A DNA stretch of 12,076 bases. Origin: SFWF01 sp045537915. GTDB taxonomy: Bacteria > Bacillota > Clostridia > Oscillospirales > Acutalibacteraceae. The number at the start of each line of letters is the position of its first letter. Position 1 is the stretch's first letter. The position numbers and the translations under genes are program-made. The stretch is from contig JAZSQK010000019.1 of the NCBI GenBank assembly GCA_045537915.1, positions 1 through 12,076 of the forward strand. Reading direction: 5' to 3'. Below the pieces are notes generated by a model. The model worked only from the letters and a program-made list of their open reading frames with translations. It ran no database searches and was not told where the DNA came from. Positions 1 through 6,588 of the stretch are shown one piece after another.

Positions 1-2
1 GT

Positions 3-137
3 CCTATCCCCTTCGGGGGATAGGCGGCAATCAAAGCACATAAGCAACCGTTTGTGTGTTTTGATTGCCGAAAGGCATAAAGCTTTCTTCGATATAAGAC
101 CTGCAGGATCGAAGAAAAGTTAAGTCTTGAATGCAGG
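3..137 (+). promoter_or_regulatory. Structured leader with three tandem stem-loops upstream of the TasA-like gene
   Basis: Three perfect or near-perfect hairpins follow each other. The first pairs 3-11 with 16-24, nine base pairs closed by a C(UUCG)G tetraloop. The second pairs 25-40 with 55-70, sixteen pairs with one G-U wobble. The third pairs 84-93 with 108-117, ten pairs. The loop of the third (CCTGCA, 100-105) is complementary to TGCAGG at 132-137, so an H-type pseudoknot ending 11 nt before the Shine-Dalgarno is possible. None of the hairpins is followed by a T-run, so they do not look like ordinary intrinsic terminators. I see no convincing -35/-10 pair here, so transcription may enter from upstream of the window. 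I do not recognise a known riboswitch class. The structures could be an mRNA-stabilising or processing element, or a regulatory leader. Confidence 0.5.
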
Positions 138-148
138 CAAATATCAAA

Positions 149-154
149 AGGAGG
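149..154 (+). promoter_or_regulatory. Ribosome binding site AGGAGG that sets the start of the TasA-like gene
   Basis: A perfect AGGAGG lies nine bases before the ATG at 164. The reading frame also has an in-frame ATG at 131, but that one lies upstream of this site and would add eleven residues before the signal peptide. The start at 164 is therefore preferred. Confidence 0.85.
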
Positions 155-163
155 CATACATAT

Positions 164-2104
164 ATGTCAAAACTCAAAAAGGTACTCCTTATGTGTACCG
201 CTTATGCTTTAGTTGCCGCACTTGCTATCGGCGGAACTCTTGCATATTTAACCAGCAAAGATAGTGACGTTAACGTTATGACAATGGGTAACGTTAAAAT
301 CGAGCAAATTGAGCAACAGTATGATGAAAACGGTAACCTTGTAGATTTCGAACAGGATAAGCCCCTCTACCCTTATGTTGGTGAACTCGGTTGGAAAAAC
401 ACCTCATATGAAGACGGCGCATATCGTCAGTTCACTATGAACAATGTAGTGGATAAGTACGTTTCGGTAAAAAACACCGGTACAAGTGATGCCTATGTTC
501 GTACACTTATCGCTTTTGAATTAGGTAATCTTACAATTGAAGAATTCGATAAATATATCGGTGCTTCCATTAACTCTTATAACGGTTCAGAGTATAAATT
601 TAATGGTGCTTGGAAATGGGACGGACTTGATTATAGCAATATTATCGAAGATGAAGACGGTAATAAATACGTTGTGTATACTGCAACACACCTTGCTCCT
701 TTAGCACCTGGCGAAGAAACCGTTCCTTCTTTATTGCAGGTGTATATGGATAAAACCGCTACTAATGAAATTGTAGAAAAGCTTGATAGCAACAACGATG
801 GCAATTATAACATCTTAGTGTTATCTCAAGCCATTCAAAGTGCAGGTTTTGAAAACGCAGGTTTGGCTTGGGAAACTGTTACCCTTTCAACAACTTCTAC
901 AACTCAATTTTCTGCTGAAGTAGCACTTAATACCGGATATGGTACACCTGTAGAAAAAGCAGAAGAATGGTTTGATGAGATAATTGAAGAATTTAATACT
1001 CCTCCTGTTGACGTATGGGATGGTACAACAGATACCACCTGGTATAACGACACCGATACAACCTTTACGCTTACCTCTGCCGAACAATTTGCAGGTTTTG
1101 GTAAATTGGTTGATGAAGGAAATACTTTCGAAGGCAAAACAATAATGCTTGACAAGGATATAGATCTTTATCTGCTTGGAGACGACAATGAGCCTGTATC
1201 CTTCAACCCAATTGGTTACGGTTATAATGTTGTATTCAAAGGCACTTTTGATGGTCAGGAACACACTATCTACAATCTCTACCAAAATGGCTGGGCACTT
1301 GGTTATGACTATAGCACAGAGGCAGGTGGCTTGTTTGCTTCTGTAGTTGATGCAAACTTCAAGGACCTTACAATTGAAAAAGCCAATATCGTTATGGAAT
1401 GTATTGACATGGGTGTGCTTGTAGGCTACGCTTACGGCAACTGCGAATACGAAAACATTCTTATTAAAAATTGTTCTATTGCTAACTACAACCGTTATAC
1501 CGGCGGTGTTGTAGGTGAAGTTAACGGTACGCATACCTTTAATAACGTTGACGTTGATGCTGATACTACCGTAGCATCACTTTGGGGTTCTTTCGATACT
1601 TCTGTTGGCGGTATTATAGGCGGTAAGTGGGGCGAAGCTGCTGTGATCTTTAACGGTTGTGATGTTGCTTGTACACTTGACGTATTCAATGATGTAACAG
1701 CGGCATATGAATGGTATGCTTACAGACGTGCAGGAATGCTTATCGGTAACTCTGAGGAAACCACAGTAATAAATGGTACAACCTACGCTACCGCAAGCTA
1801 TGTTACAGCCAATAATTGCACCGTAACTTACGGCGATTGGGCAAACTACCATTATTGCAAGTTTAGCGATATGGGTTATCCTTGGGTACGCGTTGAAGCA
1901 GGATTACACACCGATGCTTATTCAAATCCGCGTTATGGCCATCCTACCGACGCAAACGGCAATGAAGTTACAAATGATACTCACGACCATTATGATGGTG
2001 AACCACATTTGGAACTTCTAACGTTTGACCAACTCTTTGGCGGCGGTCAGGGTGTTTATGGTACCGCAGCCCATGACGGCGTAACCGTTAATTATAACAA
2101 TTAA
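164..2104 (+). CDS. Exported TasA/camelysin-like protein with GLUG beta-helix domain
   Basis: This is a 646-residue exported surface or matrix protein. Residues 5-30 form a SipW-type signal peptide: a KK pair, a hydrophobic core, and a GGTLAYLT motif at 23-30. Proteins with this signal, such as TasA and camelysin, are processed by the dedicated signal peptidase SipW, which is not in the window. Residues about 36-260 resemble the TasA/CalY beta-sandwich region by order and composition. A WDGTTDTTWY linker (285-294) leads into the conserved entry of GLUG-type beta-helices (about 300-335). Five glycine-hydrophobic-glycine turns follow between 387 and 528. The C-terminal 70 residues are rich in His, Asp and Asn and end in an FDQLFGGGQGVYG segment. 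There is no sorting signal, so attachment must be by polymerisation or a partner. The gene lies 70 nt upstream of a sortase-substrate-like protein, probably in one operon. Fibre formation is inference; an adhesin or a glycan-binding role is the alternative. Confidence 0.75.
   Translation: MSKLKKVLLMCTAYALVAALAIGGTLAYLTSKDSDVNVMTMGNVKIEQIEQQYDENGNLVDFEQDKPLYPYVGELGWKNTSYEDGAYRQFTMNNVVDKYVSVKNTGTSDAYVRTLIAFELGNLTIEEFDKYIGASINSYNGSEYKFNGAWKWDGLDYSNIIEDEDGNKYVVYTATHLAPLAPGEETVPSLLQVYMDKTATNEIVEKLDSNNDGNYNILVLSQAIQSAGFENAGLAWETVTLSTTSTTQFSAEVALNTGYGTPVEKAEEWFDEIIEEFNTPPVDVWDGTTDTTWYNDTDTTFTLTSAEQFAGFGKLVDEGNTFEGKTIMLDKDIDLYLLGDDNEPVSFNPIGYGYNVVFKGTFDGQEHTIYNLYQNGWALGYDYSTEAGGLFASVVDANFKDLTIEKANIVMECIDMGVLVGYAYGNCEYENILIKNCSIANYNRYTGGVVGEVNGTHTFNNVDVDADTTVASLWGSFDTSVGGIIGGKWGEAAVIFNGCDVACTLDVFNDVTAAYEWYAYRRAGMLIGNSEETTVINGTTYATASYVTANNCTVTYGDWANYHYCKFSDMGYPWVRVEAGLHTDAYSNPRYGHPTDANGNEVTNDTHDHYDGEPHLELLTFDQLFGGGQGVYGTAAHDGVTVNYNN
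1322..1747 (+). repeat. Five GLUG-type repeats inside the TasA-like gene
   Basis: The encoded protein contains five degenerate six-residue turns: AGGLFA (387), MGVLVG (416), TGGVVG (446), VGGIIG (481) and AGMLIG (523). They are spaced 29, 30, 35 and 42 residues apart. This matches the GLUG motif seen in extracellular beta-helix proteins. The repeats are at protein level only; the DNA is not obviously repeated. Confidence 0.65.
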
Positions 2105-2174
2105 TAAAGTTAATCTTACCGCTCCGAAGGGATAAGTCTTGATTACAAAAAGGAACTGAAGGGAAAAAGGGCTT

Positions 2175-2807
2175 ATGAATATGGGTTGTTATTGTAAAAG
2201 GGCTATTTTTCTCCTTTGCGCACTTTTGATGCTTTTTGTGAATATAAACGGAACCTGTTGCTACATAGTTTCCAATTCTCAAAGTCTGAAAAATGTGTTT
2301 GTTGGGGAATCTGCACCCCAAAGAGAGCTTGTTAAGGTTGAAATTACGGTCAATAAGACGGTAAAAGGAGTGGGCAAAAACCTCCCGTCCCCCGAAGGCT
2401 TTATCTTCGTTCTTAAAAACGAAGCCACCAAGGAGGAACTTACTGCCGAGTCAAACGATATGGGCAAGGCGGTTTTTGAGTTGGAGTTTACGGCCGAAGA
2501 GGCGAACCAAAGCCACTCTTTTACCCTCAGCGAAAAAAACACAGGCCGAGAAAATATAAGCTACAGCAAAAGGTGCTACGAAATTAGAGTGGATGTTTTT
2601 CTTGATACTGAAACAAACGGTCTTGCGGCCAAGGTTTATGCAGACTCAAAGCCTGTGAATACTGAGTCGATCTTTTTTGAAAACACTTATGACAAAGGCG
2701 TTCAGACGGGGGATAACCGAAAGAATGTTGTTTGGACAGCCATTTTTGCGATAAGTCTTGTGTTAACCGCACTTTTCGGTGCGTTTATGCGAAAAATTAA
2801 AGCGTAA
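2175..2807 (+). CDS. Pilin-like isopeptide-domain protein with QTGD sorting signal
   Basis: This 210-residue protein would be exported and anchored to the wall. Residues about 9-31 are a hydrophobic signal peptide. Residues about 52-172 fit one Spy0128/FctA-type pilin isopeptide domain. The candidate bond-forming residues are Lys61 (in VNKTVK), Glu120 (in FTLSE, the catalytic acid) and Asn170 (in FFENTY), in the order and strand context of that family. The C terminus has a sorting signal: VQTGD at 176-180 as an LPXTG variant, a hydrophobic stretch 185-204, and a basic RKIKA tail. The start is uncertain: ATG 2175 is 11 nt after AAGGG (2159-2163), while ATG 2181 is 9 nt after AAAGGG (2166-2171) and would drop only two residues. 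It follows the TasA-like gene and ends before a strong terminator. A role as the base or anchor of a fibre is inference; no sortase gene is visible. Confidence 0.75.
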   Translation: MNMGCYCKRAIFLLCALLMLFVNINGTCCYIVSNSQSLKNVFVGESAPQRELVKVEITVNKTVKGVGKNLPSPEGFIFVLKNEATKEELTAESNDMGKAVFELEFTAEEANQSHSFTLSEKNTGRENISYSKRCYEIRVDVFLDTETNGLAAKVYADSKPVNTESIFFENTYDKGVQTGDNRKNVVWTAIFAISLVLTALFGAFMRKIKA

Positions 2808-2827
2808 GATTACCTCTCTATATAACC

Positions 2828-2872
2828 CCACCCCTATGTTGCTTTTTTTGCGGCATAGGGGTGGCGGTTTTT
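2828..2872 (+). terminator. Intrinsic terminator of the surface-protein operon
   Basis: CCACCCCTATG (2828-2838) pairs perfectly with CATAGGGGTGG (2854-2864). The stem can extend inward by four pairs, including two G-U wobbles, to a T7 loop. A TTTTT tract follows at 2868-2872. It lies 20 nt after the stop codon of the pilin-like gene. Confidence 0.88.
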
Positions 2873-2897
2873 AAGTAAAATTTTAAATATAATTAAA

Positions 2898-2926
2898 AAG
2901 CAGATGCGCGGGGGCTGCATCTGCTT
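2898..2926 (-). terminator. Intrinsic terminator of the nfnAB operon, possibly bidirectional
   Basis: AAGCAGATGC (2898-2907) pairs perfectly over ten bases with GCATCTGCTT (2917-2926). Read on the minus strand it is followed by a run of Ts at 2893-2899 and starts 5 nt after the nfnB stop codon. The plus-strand side is also T-rich (2930-2938), so it may also back up the terminator of the converging operon. Confidence 0.82.
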
Positions 2927-2931
2927 ATATT

Positions 2932-4347
2932 TTATTTTCCCGTCATATATTTATCCATTGCCTCGGCGGCGGTTTTTCCTGCCCCCATAGCAAGAATGAC
3001 GGTGGCGGCGCCTGTTACGGCATCGCCTCCCGCAAAGATGCCCTTTCTGGAGGTAAGGCCGCTTTGCTCATCGACAACAATTCCGCCTCGTCGGTTAACC
3101 TCAAGTCCCTCGGTGGTCGATTTTATAAGGGGATTGGGGGAGGTGCCGATAGACATAATTACGGTATCGACATCGAGGACAAAGTTGCTGTCCTTTATCT
3201 CGACGGGGCTTCTTCTGCCAGAAGCGTCGGGTTCGCCGAGCTCCATTTCAACACATTCCATGCCGCAGACAAAGCCGTTTTTCGCATCACGCTTGTCGTC
3301 GGGGTTTTCATAGCCGAGAATTTTCACAGGGTTGCAAAGCAGCTTGAGCTCAACCCCCTCCTCGATTGCGTGTTCGACCTCTTCCTTTCTTGCGGGAAGC
3401 TCATCGAGTGAGCGGCGGTATACAATAAAGACTGCCTCGGCTCCGAGTCGAAGGGCGGTTCTTGCGGCATCCATAGCCACGTTTCCTCCGCCGACCACAG
3501 CAACCCTTTTGCCCTTCATTATAGGCGTGTCGGAGTCCTCCTTATAGGCCTTCATAAGATTGGAACGGGTTAAAAACTCATTTGCCGAGAAAACGCCCTT
3601 GAGGGCTTCTCCCGGGATACCCATAAACCTCGGCAGTCCTGCGCCCGAGCCGATAAAGACCGCTTCAAAGCCCATATCAAAAAGCTCGTCTATAGTCAGA
3701 GTCTTACCGATTATTATATTGGTTTCAATTTTTACACCGAGCGCCTTTAAGGTGTCGACCTCTTTTTGAACTATTGCCTTGGGCAGTCTGAATTCAGGAA
3801 TTCCGTAAACCAGAACACCACCTGCTGTGTGCAGAGCCTCAAAAACGGTTACATCATAGCCCTTTTTGGCAAGATCTCCTGCACAGGTAAGCCCTGCAGG
3901 ACCCGAGCCGACAACCGCCGCCTTGTGACCGTTTGGCGTTGGCTTTTCGGGGGCTTCGTTATTATGTTCATTGTGCCAGTCGGCAACAAAGCGCTCAAGT
4001 CTGCCGATTCCGACAGGCTCTCCCTTTATTCCACGAACGCATTTTGCCTCGCACTGATTTTCCTGTGGGCAGACCCTTCCGCAAACGGCGGGAAGAGAGG
4101 AGGAACGGCTTATTATTCTGTAAGCCTCCTCAAAATCTCCCTCACGAACCTTTTTTATAAATTCGGGGATATGAATTTTAACGGGACAGCCCGAAACGCA
4201 AGGGAAATTTTTACATTCGAGACATCGGCCGGCTTCGGCAAGGGCTGTTTTTTCATCATAACCGAGGGCAACCTCGCTGAAGTTTTTGGCTCTCGCCGAG
4301 GGCTCTTGGGTCGGCATTTCATTTTTCTTTAAGGACATATCAGCCAT
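2932..4347 (-). CDS. nfnB: NfnB / GltA-type NADPH-binding flavoprotein (bifurcating transhydrogenase large subunit)
   Basis: This 471-residue flavoprotein belongs to the glutamate synthase small-subunit (GltA) family. Next to an NfnA-like partner it is most likely the large subunit of NADH-dependent reduced ferredoxin:NADP+ oxidoreductase. That cytoplasmic enzyme bifurcates electrons from NADPH to ferredoxin and NAD+, or runs in reverse. The N-terminal domain has eight cysteines for two [4Fe-4S] clusters (42, 45, 50, 54 and 89, 93, 99, 103). GSGPAG at 147-152 begins the FAD Rossmann fold, GGGNVAMD at 286-293 the NADPH fold, and GGDAVTGAATV at 440-450 is the C-terminal FAD motif. The length is usual for the family. 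The frame is open to 4410, but the start at 4347 is preferred: it has GGAGG nine bases upstream, lies one base after the nfnA stop, and gives the usual family N terminus. No glutamate synthase large subunit is nearby. Databases often label such genes gltA or sudB. Confidence 0.88.
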   Translation of the reverse strand: MADMSLKKNEMPTQEPSARAKNFSEVALGYDEKTALAEAGRCLECKNFPCVSGCPVKIHIPEFIKKVREGDFEEAYRIISRSSSLPAVCGRVCPQENQCEAKCVRGIKGEPVGIGRLERFVADWHNEHNNEAPEKPTPNGHKAAVVGSGPAGLTCAGDLAKKGYDVTVFEALHTAGGVLVYGIPEFRLPKAIVQKEVDTLKALGVKIETNIIIGKTLTIDELFDMGFEAVFIGSGAGLPRFMGIPGEALKGVFSANEFLTRSNLMKAYKEDSDTPIMKGKRVAVVGGGNVAMDAARTALRLGAEAVFIVYRRSLDELPARKEEVEHAIEEGVELKLLCNPVKILGYENPDDKRDAKNGFVCGMECVEMELGEPDASGRRSPVEIKDSNFVLDVDTVIMSIGTSPNPLIKSTTEGLEVNRRGGIVVDEQSGLTSRKGIFAGGDAVTGAATVILAMGAGKTAAEAMDKYMTGK

Positions 4348-4348
4348 A

Positions 4349-5191
4349 CTACAGAGCCTCCTTGCCAAGCAGATTACAGGTGTCCTCCCGTTTTCTGCCT
4401 TCAAAATCACGGTATATACTGCCTCTTGAGATTGCCTCGTCGAAATCTACAAGGTAGCCGTCAAAGTCGGGTCCGTCAACACAGGCAAAAACCGTCTTGC
4501 CGCCGACAGTAAGTCTGCAGCCGCCGCACATTCCTGTGCCGTCTATCATAATAGGGTTCATTGAAACGACCGTTTTAACCCCGAAGGGACGGACTGCCTC
4601 AACCACAAATTTCATCATAACCAGAGGACCTATGGCGATTACCGCATCAAAGTCGCCCTCTTGCTCAAGAAGCCTTGTTACCGCCTCGGTAACAAGCCCT
4701 TTTTCCCCCTTTGAGCCATCGTCGGTCATAAGGATAAGCTTCTTTGAAACTGCCGAAAACTCATTCTCTAAAATAACGAGGTCGCTGTTTCTGAAGCCTG
4801 TAACCGAATAAACCTCGGCGCCCTGTTCATAGAGGGCACGGGCGATAGGCAGAGCAATAGCGCAGCCAACCCCTCCGCCGACAACGATTGCCTTTTTCAT
4901 ACCATAAAGTTCGGTGGGTTTGCCGAGAGGACCTGCAAAGTCGCAGATGAAGTCGCCCTCATTCTTTGCGCCGAGCTTTATGGTGGTAGAGCCGACCGTC
5001 TGAAATATGATTTTAACACTGCCCCTTTTTTTATCGCAACCCGCAACGGTAAGGGGAATTCTCTCGCCGTCATCGTCAACACGAAGAATTATAAATTGAC
5101 CCGCCTTTGCCTTGTTTGCGACAAAGGGAGCCTCTATATCCATCTCGACCACGGTCGGATTAAGTGCTTTTTTAGAAAGGATTTTGTACAT
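4349..5191 (-). CDS. nfnA: NfnA-like FAD/NAD-binding iron-sulfur subunit
   Basis: This 280-residue protein belongs to the ferredoxin-reductase-like family that includes PyrK, sulfide dehydrogenase beta and NfnA. It carries FAD, binds NAD(H) and holds a [2Fe-2S] cluster; in NfnAB it is the NADH-side subunit. RIPLT at 44-48 is the FAD-binding motif, GGGVGCA at 105-111 is the pyridine-nucleotide loop, and the C-terminal cluster ligands are in DGTGMCGGC (217-225) plus Cys237. Asp217 with Cys222, Cys225 and Cys237 fits the Asp/Cys3 ligation known for NfnA. It is the first gene of a two-gene operon, and its end contains the ribosome binding site of nfnB. The start has an AGGTGA site six bases upstream. 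PyrK is the main alternative, but the adjacent GltA-like gene rather than pyrD favours NfnA. Confidence 0.86.
   Translation of the reverse strand: MYKILSKKALNPTVVEMDIEAPFVANKAKAGQFIILRVDDDGERIPLTVAGCDKKRGSVKIIFQTVGSTTIKLGAKNEGDFICDFAGPLGKPTELYGMKKAIVVGGGVGCAIALPIARALYEQGAEVYSVTGFRNSDLVILENEFSAVSKKLILMTDDGSKGEKGLVTEAVTRLLEQEGDFDAVIAIGPLVMMKFVVEAVRPFGVKTVVSMNPIMIDGTGMCGGCRLTVGGKTVFACVDGPDFDGYLVDFDEAISRGSIYRDFEGRKREDTCNLLGKEAL
4357..4361 (-). promoter_or_regulatory. Ribosome binding site of nfnB inside the end of nfnA
   Basis: GGAGG on the minus strand lies within the last codons of nfnA and nine bases before the ATG at 4347-4345. It decides the nfnB start over the longer in-frame extension to 4410, and implies coupled translation of the two subunits. 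Confidence 0.8.
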
Positions 5192-5207
5192 TTTATCACC
5201 TTTATAT

Positions 5208-5236
5208 AATTTACCACTTTAAAATATAGGTGTCAA
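5208..5236 (-). promoter_or_regulatory. Promoter of the nfnAB operon
   Basis: On the minus strand a perfect TTGACA (5236-5231) is followed after 17 bases by TAAATT (5213-5208), a four-of-six match to TATAAT. The nfnA start codon is 16 nt further on. An alternative TATATA lies a few bases downstream but would give a longer spacer. Confidence 0.65.
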
Positions 5237-5238
5237 TA

Positions 5239-5267
5239 TTGAAGTTGTGGGAGATTAAAGGTATAAT
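5239..5267 (+). promoter_or_regulatory. Promoter of mtaB
   Basis: TTGAAG (5239-5244, four of six) and a perfect TATAAT (5262-5267) are separated by exactly 17 bases. The predicted transcript would start near 5274, giving a leader of about 27 nt before the mtaB ATG. Confidence 0.78.
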
Positions 5268-5300
5268 GTTAGTATATTCATGTTTGCTTAAGGAGATAAT

Positions 5301-6584
5301 ATGAAGATATTTTTTTACACTCTCGGCTGTAAGGTCAACCAGTATGAATCACAGGCGGTGGGAGAGGCGCTCAAAAGGGCGGGACACACCCTCACAAAAA
5401 AACTCGATGAGGCCGAGGTTGCGGTAATCAATTCCTGTACCGTAACGGCCGAGAGCGATCGCAAAACAAGACAGGCGGTTCGCCGTTTCAAGAGAGAAAA
5501 TGCCGATAGAATAGTTGTCCTTATGGGCTGTATGCCCCAGGCTGTCCCCGAGGTTGTCCAAAGGCTTCCCGAGGCCGATATAGTCATCGGCAACACCGAC
5601 CACGAGTGTCTTGCCGGGCTTCTTTGTCAGTTCTCTGAAAAAAGAGAGAGAATAGTAAAAATAAAGCCTCACGAAAAGGGGGAGGAGTACTGCACTTTGC
5701 CGATAACCGCATTTAGCGAGAGGACAAGGGCGTTTATGAAGATTCAGGACGGCTGTGACCGCTACTGCACCTACTGCATTATTCCCTTTGCGAGAGGGGC
5801 TATCCGCTCCCGTCGGTTAGAGGAGATAACCGCAGAGGCAAGGGCTTTAGCGAAAAATGGCTTCAAGGAGATAGTTTTAGTCGGAATAAATCTGACAAGC
5901 TACGGCAGAGGAGAGGACTTTGATATCTGTGACGCCGTAAGGGCGGCGTCGGTCGAGGGAATAGAGCGAATAAGGCTCGGCTCCATTGAGCCCGACCATA
6001 TGAGCGATGACCTGCTCTCCCGTCTTGCAAAAGAGGAAAAGTTTTGTCCGCAGTTTCATCTGGCGCTTCAGTCGGGGTGTGATAGGACCCTTAAGAGAAT
6101 GAACCGACATTATGATACAGCCTTTTTTGAGGATTTAGTCCAAAGGATAAGAGCAAAATTCCAAAACCCCTCGATAACCACCGATATAATGGTTGGCTTT
6201 CCGGGCGAGAGTGAGGAGGACTTTTTACAGAGTATCGGCTTTGTGCGGCAGATTGGCTTTGCAAGAAGCCACGTGTTCGCTTATTCAAAGAGAAGCGGGA
6301 CGGTTGCCGCAGGACTGCCCGACCAGATAGAAAGCTCACAAAAGAACCGCCGTGCCGCAATAATGGCAAAAGCAGCAGCCGATGCCGAAAAAGCATTCCT
6401 CAAAACACAGGTGGGCAGAACCGAAAAGGTTCTCTTTGAACAGGGGGCAGACGGCTTTTTTGAGGGCTACACCGAAAACTATACAAGGGTAAGGGTTAAA
6501 ACCGAGAAAAACCTCACAGGCGAAATACACTCGGTAAAAATTCTTTCGGCAGAAAACGACCTTTGCTTTGGAGAACCCGATTAA
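5301..6584 (+). CDS. mtaB: tRNA N6-threonylcarbamoyladenosine(37) C2-methylthiotransferase MtaB
   Basis: This 427-residue radical-SAM enzyme adds a methylthio group to t6A at position 37 of tRNAs reading ANN codons, giving ms2t6A and improving decoding. The N-terminal domain carries the auxiliary [4Fe-4S] ligands Cys10 (in TLGCKVNQYES), Cys46 (in INSCTVTA) and Cys77 (in MGCMPQ). The radical-SAM motif CDRYCTYC gives Cys152, Cys156 and Cys159. The C-terminal region from about 370 is a TRAM-like RNA-binding domain. TLGCKVNQYES is characteristic of MtaB rather than MiaB or RimO. Length is normal for the family. AAGGAG lies five bases before the start. The gene has its own promoter and appears monocistronic, divergent from nfnAB. 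Confidence 0.93.
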   Translation: MKIFFYTLGCKVNQYESQAVGEALKRAGHTLTKKLDEAEVAVINSCTVTAESDRKTRQAVRRFKRENADRIVVLMGCMPQAVPEVVQRLPEADIVIGNTDHECLAGLLCQFSEKRERIVKIKPHEKGEEYCTLPITAFSERTRAFMKIQDGCDRYCTYCIIPFARGAIRSRRLEEITAEARALAKNGFKEIVLVGINLTSYGRGEDFDICDAVRAASVEGIERIRLGSIEPDHMSDDLLSRLAKEEKFCPQFHLALQSGCDRTLKRMNRHYDTAFFEDLVQRIRAKFQNPSITTDIMVGFPGESEEDFLQSIGFVRQIGFARSHVFAYSKRSGTVAAGLPDQIESSQKNRRAAIMAKAAADAEKAFLKTQVGRTEKVLFEQGADGFFEGYTENYTRVRVKTEKNLTGEIHSVKILSAENDLCFGEPD

Positions 6585-6588
6585 AAAA

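Noticed and set aside
3..24. The UUCG-capped hairpin as an intrinsic terminator of an upstream gene
   Set aside because: It is followed by CGGCAATC rather than a T-run on the plus strand, so termination cannot be claimed from sequence.
93..98. TATAAG as a -10 box for the TasA-like gene
   Set aside because: No -35-like hexamer lies 16-18 bases upstream, and the site falls at the loop of a strong hairpin.
131..163. Upstream ATG at 131 as the start of the TasA-like gene
   Set aside because: The ATG at 164 has a perfect AGGAGG nine bases upstream, and starting there places the signal peptide at the N terminus.
887..1534. 215-residue minus-strand open frame inside the TasA-like gene
   Set aside because: It lies wholly antisense to a well-supported gene, has no clear ribosome binding site and no domain I recognise, so it is a shadow frame.
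3766..4332. 188-residue plus-strand open frame opposite nfnB
   Set aside because: It is antisense to the conserved iron-sulfur and FAD motifs of nfnB and has no recognisable domain of its own.
4348..4410. N-terminal extension of nfnB to 4410
   Set aside because: The extra 21 residues lie inside nfnA and are not GltA-like. The ATG at 4347 has GGAGG at ideal spacing and gives the normal family N terminus.
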